This document shows, one piece after another, positions 17,733-24,421 of a stretch of DNA of 49,784 nt. The position numbers and the translations under genes were made by a program. The notes below the pieces were generated by a model that did no database searches, was not told the origin of the DNA, and saw nothing but the letters and a program-made list of their open reading frames with translations. Origin of the DNA: an uncultured bacterium (GTDB taxonomy: Bacteria; Myxococcota_A; UBA9042; PHBI01); NCBI GenBank assembly GCA_938040325.1, contig CALHXW010000368.1, positions 1 to 49,784 of the forward strand, given 5' to 3'. Each line of letters opens with the position of its first letter. The stretch's first letter is position 1.

Positions 17733-19130
17733 GTGTTTACGCTCATCATCGAGGACAAGCACGGCGGCATTGCGGACGAGTATTCGTTCGAAGACGGCGA
17801 GTTCTACATTGGGCGCTCGCACACTTCCGACATCATCCTGCCGTCTGACAACGTCTCGCGGCGTCACGCTCGGCTCTACACAGTGGACGAGCACTGCTAC
17901 ATCGAGGACCTAAACTCCTCCAATGGCGTGTTCGTCAACGGTCGGCGCATCCACGAAGTCTACCAGATCGTGCGCTCCGCGCAGATCAAGGTCGGCGATT
18001 ACTACCTGCACATCGAGTCTGACACGGCCGTCGAGGCGGTCGACGAAGACACGACCTACGTGCGCCTCTGCGGCAAAAACCTCGCGTTCACCAACCAAGT
18101 GTTCAAGGTCCAGCGCAAGGTCACGCTGATCGGTCGCGGAAAAGACTGCACCGTCACTGTGATCGACCCGAGCGTGAGCCGGATCCACACGAAGCTGACC
18201 GTCGAGCGCTCCGGTGCGTTGACGCTGGAGGACCTCAAGAGCAGCAACGGAACGTTCATCAACGACGAGCGCATCGAGGTTGGCAGCCTCAACCATGGCG
18301 ACCTTGTGCGCTTCGGAAACGTGGAGTTTTCCGTCGAGATACCAGGCGAGGCGCCTGTGTCTGCTCCCGCGAGCTCTCCGCCGTCGCGTCAGATTCGGCG
18401 CAAGACGGGGAGTGGCGTTCGCCATGAGGTCTCGTCACCCGCAGCGCGTCCTTACGAAGACTGGGGCGCCCCTCCGACAGCGGCCAACAACAACAAGATC
18501 TGGCTGATCGCGTCGGTCTTCTTCGGGGTCGTCCTGCTCACGGGGATCATCCTGCTCTTGTTCAAAGACGACATCTTTGGCGATGACGCTGTGGCCAAAC
18601 CGGGTGGCGGCGACAAGGAAACGTCGGCCGAGGTCGCTGGTACGAACAGCGAGGGCTCGGAAGAGCAGCTCAAGACGCTGGTGGCCACGGGCAACGAGCG
18701 CGTCAAGAAGCGCCAGTGGGACCTAGCGCTTGAGACGTGGAGCAGGGTTCGCGACATCGATCCGCTTCATCCAGGTGCTCAGCGCAACATCAACCTCGTC
18801 AAGAAGTGGCGCGGCCACAAGCAAGCGATCGACAAGGCTCGGCAATTTCACCAGGACCTCAAGCGCGGGGAAGCGGCGCTGCTCTTGCGCGGCGTTGACG
18901 ACGCGAGCGTCTACTTTGAAGAGGCGTCGACGCTGCTAGCGGGACTCAAGCGCGAGACCAGCACCCTCCGGCTCTCAGCTGACAACGACATCAAGCAGAA
19001 GAAGTGCGAGGCCGCGATCGCCAAGCTCCGGGAGCTGGTGGCGATCGACCCAACGGACACGCTCTCCGCCGCGAAGCTCACGGCGCAAGAGAAGAAGCGT
19101 GGTACCTGGGAGTGCATCGACAGCAAGTAG
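17733..19130 (+). CDS. Membrane-anchored double FHA protein with TPR-like exported domain
   Basis: A 465-residue protein starting at GTG 17733 with GAGGAG upstream, 19 bp after the FHA-CpaF gene. FHA 1 (residues 1-95) has YIGRSHTSD, VSRRHARL and SSNGVFVNG. FHA 2 (about 108-205) has LIGRGKDCT, VSRIHTKL and SSNGTFIND. Both are complete. A transmembrane helix (IASVFFGVVLLTGIILLLF, about 255-275) follows an Arg/Pro linker. The remaining 190 residues are Lys-rich TPR-like helices (ERVKKRQWDLALETWSRV), presumably periplasmic. It may carry phosphothreonine binding in the cytoplasm to an assembly outside the inner membrane. Confidence 0.88.
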   Translation: MFTLIIEDKHGGIADEYSFEDGEFYIGRSHTSDIILPSDNVSRRHARLYTVDEHCYIEDLNSSNGVFVNGRRIHEVYQIVRSAQIKVGDYYLHIESDTAVEAVDEDTTYVRLCGKNLAFTNQVFKVQRKVTLIGRGKDCTVTVIDPSVSRIHTKLTVERSGALTLEDLKSSNGTFINDERIEVGSLNHGDLVRFGNVEFSVEIPGEAPVSAPASSPPSRQIRRKTGSGVRHEVSSPAARPYEDWGAPPTAANNNKIWLIASVFFGVVLLTGIILLLFKDDIFGDDAVAKPGGGDKETSAEVAGTNSEGSEEQLKTLVATGNERVKKRQWDLALETWSRVRDIDPLHPGAQRNINLVKKWRGHKQAIDKARQFHQDLKRGEAALLLRGVDDASVYFEEASTLLAGLKRETSTLRLSADNDIKQKKCEAAIAKLRELVAIDPTDTLSAAKLTAQEKKRGTWECIDSK

Positions 19131-19169
19131 CGGTGCGTGCTCGAGCCACGAACCGAGAGCTCGCTTGGG

Positions 19170-19673
19170 TTAGCCTCGATGCGAGCGTGGAATGTCGAAC
19201 CCGAACGTCGCAGCCAATCGGCTGACGTCTTGTCGATCTTTCGGCCTGGGAGGAAAGGCCGTCTTGAACTGGTAGATCGCTTCTGGCGTGACACACCGGA
19301 CCGCTACGCCTGCAAGCTCGCCCATCCCAGCAAGGGACCCGTGCGGGTAGGCGATTCCGCGCAGAACGGCTCCGTTTGCGTCGTACTCGACGACGTGAAT
19401 GTCGATCTTGCGGCCGCCTCGGTCGCGCATGACGTAGCAGAACTCCGTGCTGCCCTCACGGCTGGCGTGAAGGAAACCCAGTCGACTCAGCTCGGCCTGA
19501 AGCTTCGCGTGGTCAGAAAGCTCAATCGCGATGTCCATGTCCGAGTGGTGGCGCTGCGGGCCTCCAGTCAGCGCAGCAACGCACCAGCCACCGTCGACCC
19601 ACAGCGTGACTCCGGCCCGAGTTAGCTCGCTGTAGAGCCGCACAACATCCGCTTGTGTGAACACCGTTGTCAT
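19170..19673 (-). CDS. Nucleotidyltransferase of the lincosamide/aminoglycoside (LinA/ANT(2'')) family
   Basis: A 167-residue protein. The segment LWVDGGWCVAALTG followed by HHSDMDIAIE is the family signature, with the GGW loop and the two catalytic Asp residues; RKIDIHVVEYD supplies the third acidic residue. Relatives adenylylate lincosamides or aminoglycosides, but many chromosomal members have no known resistance role. The ATG at 19673 is used because a longer frame would run through the hairpin at 19704-19730. It is a single gene with no mobile-element context, and substrate and resistance function are unproven. Confidence 0.82.
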   Translation of the reverse strand: MTTVFTQADVVRLYSELTRAGVTLWVDGGWCVAALTGGPQRHHSDMDIAIELSDHAKLQAELSRLGFLHASREGSTEFCYVMRDRGGRKIDIHVVEYDANGAVLRGIAYPHGSLAGMGELAGVAVRCVTPEAIYQFKTAFPPRPKDRQDVSRLAATFGFDIPRSHRG

Positions 19674-19703
19674 CCTCAGGGTGTTGGCCCCAATACGCGA
19701 AAG

Positions 19704-19730
19704 CCCCCGTGCTTCGGTGTCGCACGGGGG
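19704..19730 (-). terminator. Factor-independent terminator downstream of mlaC
   Basis: A perfect 9-bp stem (CCCCCGTGC/GCACGGGGG) with a 9-base loop. On the minus strand it is followed by CTTTCG, a short T-run. It lies 24 bp after the mlaC stop and should end that transcript before the nucleotidyltransferase gene. Confidence 0.75.
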
Positions 19731-19754
19731 CATAGAGTCGAACGCTGAAGCGGC

Positions 19755-20375
19755 TTACTCTTGGCTGGTGGCCTTGGCAACCTTCTTGTCGATCTTGGCC
19801 AGGAGGGCGTCGAAGCCGCTCTTCTTGACGATCTTTTCGAACTGTCGGCGCCAGTTGAGCGACATCGACACGTCGTCGATCGTGATGTCGTAGGCGCGCC
19901 AGCCCTTGTCGGTCAGGGCGAAGGAGTAGTCGACGTCGGCAGCTGCTTTCTTGCCAGCGACCGTCGTCTTCACGACCGCTTTGTCGCGCTTTTCGCCCTT
20001 GATGACGGTCTCACCGCGGTAGCTTACCTCGAAGTTCGTCTTGGGCTTGAACCGCTTGGCGTAGGTCTTGATGATGAGCTTCTTGAAGCTCTCAACGAAG
20101 CGAGCGCGCTGAGCCTCATCGAGGGTTGGCCACGTGGTCTTCAAGGTGCGCTTTGCGAACGCGTCGTAGTCGAGCAGGCCATCCATGTGCGTGGCCACCT
20201 CGGTCAGCAGAGTCGCTTGGTCGGGGGCCTTTGCCGTGGCTTCGAGGATGCGCTTGTAGGTCGCGTCGACATCAGCCTTTGGATCAGCGAACTCGGCCTT
20301 GGCGTGGGCAATGCCCGCGAGGCTAAACATCAGCGCCGTAGCCAGCAGACCCTTAAACAAACGTGCCGTCGTCAT
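19755..20375 (-). CDS. mlaC: MlaC-type phospholipid-binding periplasmic protein
   Basis: A 206-residue protein with a signal peptide (KGLLATALMFSLAGIAHA, cleavage after residue about 25). The mature part fits the MlaC/Ttg2D family: a helix-rich N-half with LLDYDAFAKRTLKTTWPTLDEAQRARFVESFKKLIIKTYAKR, then antiparallel strands ending DKGWRAYDITIDDVSMSLNWRRQFEKIV. MlaC shuttles phospholipids across the periplasm for the Mla transport system. The partner genes mlaFED are not here. Instead it sits 52 bp downstream of a tolC-type gene on the same strand, probably in one transcript. Confidence 0.92.
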   Translation of the reverse strand: MTTARLFKGLLATALMFSLAGIAHAKAEFADPKADVDATYKRILEATAKAPDQATLLTEVATHMDGLLDYDAFAKRTLKTTWPTLDEAQRARFVESFKKLIIKTYAKRFKPKTNFEVSYRGETVIKGEKRDKAVVKTTVAGKKAAADVDYSFALTDKGWRAYDITIDDVSMSLNWRRQFEKIVKKSGFDALLAKIDKKVAKATSQE

Positions 20376-20427
20376 GTGCGAGACTCCTTGTCATGCAGTG
20401 GCTCGGACGTCCCGGCCCTGCGCATAT

Positions 20428-21858
20428 TCACTGTGCCGGTTTCTCTGTGTTCGTCGGGCGCACCAAGGTCGTGATGTCCGTGCCCACAGCGCGGCTCAGC
20501 TCCCACACGGTGATGTTGTGGGCAAACACAGCCTGGAGGTAGCCGACGCGCTTGCCGTAGAACTGCACGAGCGCGTCCATGACGTCGCGAAAGCTACCGA
20601 ACCCAGCGTCGTAGGTATCCCAGGTGGCCGTCAGCCAGCCTTGCGCCGCACGCCGCGAGCGCTTGAGGATCTTGATGAGCTCGCGGCTGTTAACGAGCTT
20701 CTGGTGGAGCTCGTTGACCTTGAGCTCGATCACATCGAGCTGCACCTCGGCCATGTTTTCGAAGCGCTGGGCCTTGGCTCGAGCCGCCTCGGCCTTGTAG
20801 AGGCGGTCCGGTACATCCAAGTTCCAGCGAAGACCGAGCGCGGCGCCAACCGCGCTAACGTTAAACGGATCGTCTGCAAACACGGACTGCTGATCCTCGA
20901 TGCGGTTGGCGGTCTTCAGCTTAGCTTCGCCGACGAGCACGAGGTCGGGCCAGAGCTCGGCCTCTCTCGCGTCGGCTAGCGCTTCCTCGGCGCGCGCTCG
21001 CCGACGCGCGGTCAAGAGCCCCGGCTCTGCCTCAATCGCGAGCGCCAGGTACGCGTCGACGTCGAGGAACTCGTACGCGATGGGCTCAAGGCTGTCTTCG
21101 GCTGGCGTCACCTCGTCGCCGCGCTCCTTCGACAGGAGCAGGCGCATGCCGGTGCGCGCTTGGGTCAGCAGGAGGCTGTTTTGGGCTTCGAGCTCATAGA
21201 ACTCCGCGACTCGTGTCTTGAGCCGAAGATGCTCGAGCTGATCATAGTCGTCGGAGTCGTCGTCTCTGAGCTTCTCCATCCGCGTCTCGGCCTTGTCGAT
21301 CCAGCGCTTGCCGTCGCTGAGAATCGCGCCGAGCTCCTTGGCGAGGACCCCTCCGTAGTAGGCCTGAGCGGAACGAATCCTGAGCTCCCAGCGAGCGGCC
21401 GCAACCTGCGCACGACCGACGTTGACGCCGGCCTTTGCTGCACGCTTGAGGGCCGCGATCTTTCCGAACGTGTAGATGGGTTGGACCATCGTGAGCTCAA
21501 CGTCGAAGTAGTAGCCGACGCGATCCCAGGTGGTCGTGGACTGGAGCGGATCGCCCGTGATCTCCGGGGTGATCGTGGCGGCCGCATCGAGCTTGAAGCG
21601 TGGGAAATAGGCCCACTCGGCTCGGCTGAGCTGAGCCTCAAGCTCGCCGATCCCGCTGCGAGCCGCGCGCATCAGTGGGTGGGTACGCTCCACGTCGGCG
21701 ACGAAGCCTTCCCAGCTCACAGTCTTCGCGACGGTCTTGCTCGCGCTCGGCGCAGGTGGCGCAGCGTCAGCGGGGCCCGCTGGGAGCAACCACATCGCAC
21801 TGATCGTGAGCACGCTCAGTGCGGCGGCGCGTAGAGGTTGGTTCAATGCGCTGTGCAC
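20428..21858 (-). CDS. TolC-family outer-membrane efflux protein
   Basis: A 476-residue protein. GTG 21858 opens a signal peptide (LSVLTISAMWLLPAGPADA). Two long coiled-coil helical repeats typical of TolC follow, with the strand motifs PRFKLDAAATITPE and VQPIYTFGKIAALKRA in the first half. LWPDLVLVGEAKLKTANR and ALGLRWNLDVPDRLYKAEAARAKAQ are the matching positions in the second half. It forms a trimeric channel through the outer membrane for efflux pumps or type I export. No pump genes adjoin it; mlaC follows, so a lipid-related role is possible. Confidence 0.92.
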   Translation of the reverse strand: MHSALNQPLRAAALSVLTISAMWLLPAGPADAAPPAPSASKTVAKTVSWEGFVADVERTHPLMRAARSGIGELEAQLSRAEWAYFPRFKLDAAATITPEITGDPLQSTTTWDRVGYYFDVELTMVQPIYTFGKIAALKRAAKAGVNVGRAQVAAARWELRIRSAQAYYGGVLAKELGAILSDGKRWIDKAETRMEKLRDDDSDDYDQLEHLRLKTRVAEFYELEAQNSLLLTQARTGMRLLLSKERGDEVTPAEDSLEPIAYEFLDVDAYLALAIEAEPGLLTARRRARAEEALADAREAELWPDLVLVGEAKLKTANRIEDQQSVFADDPFNVSAVGAALGLRWNLDVPDRLYKAEAARAKAQRFENMAEVQLDVIELKVNELHQKLVNSRELIKILKRSRRAAQGWLTATWDTYDAGFGSFRDVMDALVQFYGKRVGYLQAVFAHNITVWELSRAVGTDITTLVRPTNTEKPAQ

Positions 21859-21964
21859 GACGGCACCATAGCGTCGGCTGCTTGGTGGCGCCAGCGCCTC
21901 GATCTTCGGCGGCCTCGAAACGGCTTCGTTGCGGCCAAGACACGACGTGCGCGCAGCGTGTGGC

Positions 21965-23509
21965 TCACAGCGACCGATCGGCTTTGATGGTGTTTTTGAG
22001 CTTTACCAGCTGCCGCGTCAGCCGCAGCGTTTGCAGCGCAGCGAGGCAGGTGCCCTCGAAGCCGAAGCCGGAAAAGAGCAGGTCGCCGCCCAGCAAGATG
22101 TTGCGGTACGCGGTCTGCGACGGAAACGGACTCGCGCCGAGCGTCTGGGGCAGGGCGCGCCCCATCACAGGCACGAGGTGATGCATGTCGAGCGTCGGCC
22201 GTCCGTGCTCTGGGTCTCGGATCATGGCCGGCGCGTGGACGCACTTCAGGTGATCATCGAGCCATGGAATCACCTGCCGTACGGCATCCAACGAGCGGTC
22301 CACAAGTCGGCGCGCTGCGCCGATCGTTGGCGCGGCGCCGCGTGACTCCAGCAGCGATGTCACCTGAAGCACACCAGGGCCCGGACGGTGGTCACTACCG
22401 GGTGTTGCGTCTGAACCCGGCCGGCTCAACCACAGGTTGTTCTCGCCCCGCAGTCGCTGCCGCGGATCGGTGACGATCAGCGCCTCTTCAGCCAGGCCGA
22501 GAGGGATGACGCGCGGGTCGACACCGAGGTTGAGGGTGAAGCGCCAGCCCGCTGGCTGCAGGCCAGCCAGCTGAGTGTGGAAGCTGTCGGACCGCTGGTC
22601 GCGGGGGATGAGCTGGAGAAATCGCCTGGGCTCCATGTTGCCGACGACGAGCTCGCAGCCGATCTCCTCACCGCGGTCAGCAAGCACGGCCGAGGTGGCC
22701 TTGCCGCGCTTGACCGTCAGCTGGTCGACGACAACGTCCGGACGGTACACGCTCGACTGCTCGCGGATCTTGCGCAAAAAGATCTGCTTGAGGCCGTCGA
22801 GACCGCCGGGGATGCGGCAGAGCCCGCCGCGCATGTGGGTCCACGCCCTCGCGACGGACACAGGCGACAGCGGCTCGGTGAGCAGCCCGCTCAGGTGACT
22901 GAGCGGCGCCATCGTGAGCGTCCGCAGCGTCGGATCTTTCATGTATGGGTGCAGCACGTCACGCTCGCGCGCAGCCATCAGGTGTTCGAAGTCGTGGGTC
23001 AGCCGGCGGTAGTTGGTCTTCGCACGTATCCCCATCGGCGGCAGCGACATGTCTGCGGCAACCGCTGCATCCGACGCTTTCGTGACCTCCAAGCACCACT
23101 GGTCGAAGCCGTCGAGTGGCTCAAGCATGCCCGGCAGCTCGCGGTCGACCTCCCGCTCCCAGTGGCGACGGTGGTTGAAGAGCGACACGCGCTGGCGCGG
23201 CAGGATGTACTGCAGTGTGGGATCGATCGGCTGCGGTCGGCTCTTCATCTCGATGTGAAGCGACAGCTCGTTCATGACCTGAGCGACGGCTGGCGACGTA
23301 CCAAACCCGCAGAAGCGCTCTGGCTCCCGCAGGAAGGTGAACCCTTCGTGGCGATACGTGTTGGACGGCATCCCCTGTCCGATCACGGCCACGCGGTAGC
23401 CTGCCCGGGCTGCCAACGATGCGTACATGAGGCCGGCCAGCTCGGTGCCGACGACGACGATGTGGTACCAGGACTGTGTCAGGGAGGCCTCCAGCGCTCG
23501 TTGTATCAT
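21965..23509 (-). CDS. FAD/NAD(P)-dependent oxidoreductase of the phytoene dehydrogenase/amine oxidase type
   Basis: A 514-residue protein from ATG 23509; a longer frame upstream is not protein-like. The N-terminal Rossmann motif is HIVVVGTELAGLMYASLAARAGYRVAVIG, in which Thr-Glu replaces the middle Gly of the classic loop. The conserved middle segment GLCRIPGGLDGLKQIFLRKI is the pattern by which these enzymes check their substrate and FAD. The C-terminal FAD motif is RNILLGGDLLFSGFGFEGTCLAALQT. The likely role is desaturation or oxidation of a lipid, carotenoid or amine; no crt genes are near. It is transcribed away from the tube-protein gene. Confidence 0.8.
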   Translation of the reverse strand: MIQRALEASLTQSWYHIVVVGTELAGLMYASLAARAGYRVAVIGQGMPSNTYRHEGFTFLREPERFCGFGTSPAVAQVMNELSLHIEMKSRPQPIDPTLQYILPRQRVSLFNHRRHWEREVDRELPGMLEPLDGFDQWCLEVTKASDAAVAADMSLPPMGIRAKTNYRRLTHDFEHLMAARERDVLHPYMKDPTLRTLTMAPLSHLSGLLTEPLSPVSVARAWTHMRGGLCRIPGGLDGLKQIFLRKIREQSSVYRPDVVVDQLTVKRGKATSAVLADRGEEIGCELVVGNMEPRRFLQLIPRDQRSDSFHTQLAGLQPAGWRFTLNLGVDPRVIPLGLAEEALIVTDPRQRLRGENNLWLSRPGSDATPGSDHRPGPGVLQVTSLLESRGAAPTIGAARRLVDRSLDAVRQVIPWLDDHLKCVHAPAMIRDPEHGRPTLDMHHLVPVMGRALPQTLGASPFPSQTAYRNILLGGDLLFSGFGFEGTCLAALQTLRLTRQLVKLKNTIKADRSL

Positions 23510-23711
23510 CGACCACAGCGGCGTCGCGTCAACTTCATGGCTGCGACCGCGATCGCTTGGGTACGACTCGCAGCGCGACCGGCACGGTGCTCGAGGGCGG
23601 AGGGACCTCGACGCGGTGGCTCGTAACATCTCGGTCTGTGGCGTGCAGGCCCGCTGCTGGGGCATGGGGGCGCCGCCATAGGAATTAGGGGGGATTTGCG
23701 TCGAGGTGGGG

Positions 23712-23740
23712 TTGGGGCCCGCGCGAGTCCGTTGTATGCT
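23712..23740 (+). promoter_or_regulatory. Possible sigma70-type promoter for the tube-protein gene
   Basis: TTGGGG at 23712 and TATGCT at 23735, 17 bp apart, lie 38 bp before the start codon. The -10 matches four of six consensus bases and the -35 three of six, so this is only suggestive. Confidence 0.35.
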
Positions 23741-23778
23741 CGCGCCGTCCAAACGCAACCAGCTCGGAGGAGGCAACG

Positions 23779-24213
23779 ATGGGCTTTTGGGGCCGCGGTC
23801 ACGACCACATCGGGAACTTCAACTTTCGCATTGAGATCGAGGGGCTGCACTCGGCGAGCTTCAAGGCCATGGACGGGCTCGGCTCCGAGACCGAGGTCAT
23901 TACCTACGGCGGCACCGTCGACCAGCTCCAACGCAAGCGTCCTGGCCGGCACAAGTACACCGACGTCACGTTCAAGCGTGGCTACACCAACAACCCCGAG
24001 CTGTGGGTCTGGCGGAAGTCTGTGATCGAAGGTGTCGTTGATCGCAAGAGCGGTTCCATCATCATCTGCGGCGACGATGGCGGCGAGATCATGCGCTACA
24101 ACTTCTTCGAAGGCTGGCCAACGAAGTGGAAGGGCTTCCAGCTCGACGGCAAGGGGACCGACACCAACATCGAGGAGCTCACGATCACCATCGAGCGCCT
24201 CGAGCGCGGCTAA
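23779..24213 (+). CDS. Contractile-injection/phage tail tube protein (T4 gp19-like), isolated
   Basis: A 144-residue protein with GGAGGAGG upstream of the ATG. It has the gp19/Afp1-type tube fold signature: NFNFRIEIEGLHSASFKAMDGLGSETEVITYGG, HKYTDVTFKRGYTNNPELWVWRKSVIEG, SGSIIICGDDGGEIMRYNFFEGWPTKWKG, and a closing ELTITIERLERG strand. Such proteins stack into the inner tube of contractile tails, eCIS and related devices. None of the usual partners (sheath, baseplate, AAA ATPase, spike) is within the window: its neighbours are an oxidoreductase and a lipid cassette. It may serve a tail locus elsewhere in the genome or have been recruited for another purpose. Confidence 0.88.
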   Translation: MGFWGRGHDHIGNFNFRIEIEGLHSASFKAMDGLGSETEVITYGGTVDQLQRKRPGRHKYTDVTFKRGYTNNPELWVWRKSVIEGVVDRKSGSIIICGDDGGEIMRYNFFEGWPTKWKGFQLDGKGTDTNIEELTITIERLERG

Positions 24214-24226
24214 CAGCGTTGTGACG

Positions 24227-24242
24227 GCCTCCGCGTGGAGGC
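24227..24242 (+). terminator. Weak hairpin after the tube-protein gene
   Basis: GCCTCC-GCGT-GGAGGC, a 6-bp stem with a 4-base loop, 13 bp after the stop codon. No T-run follows, so it may act only as an mRNA end stabiliser. Confidence 0.3.
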
Positions 24243-24319
24243 GACCCGCCGGTACCTGACGCGGCGGATGAGCGGTCCAGCGTCCACTGTGCTGTGACTC
24301 TCACGTTGCTCACGAGCGC

Positions 24320-24406
24320 TCCGTGTCAGGGGTTTTTGACCGTCTCCTCGGCCTCGAACGAAGTCAACTCGCGCCAAACAATCACCTCCCTGACACGGAT
24401 CACTAG
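24320..24406 (+). repeat. Dispersed repeat family 2, copy B (both ends present)
   Basis: TCCGTGTCAGGG at 24320-24331 and its exact complement CCCTGACACGGA at 24388-24399 bound an element of about 80 bp that continues to CACTAG at 24406. The interior contains gtcaactcgcgccaaa, shared with 570-636. The element sits in the gap between the tube-protein gene and the acyltransferase gene and ends 15 bp before the acyltransferase GTG. It has no coding potential. Confidence 0.75.
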
Positions 24407-24421
24407 ACCCCAGGATCTCAC

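Noticed and set aside
19674-19733. Earlier start for the nucleotidyltransferase at 19733
   Set aside because: It would encode the mlaC terminator hairpin as protein.
21965-23776. Start of the oxidoreductase at 23776 (603 residues)
   Set aside because: The first 89 residues of that frame are Pro/Arg/Ser-rich with no homologous look; the Rossmann motif begins shortly after ATG 23509.
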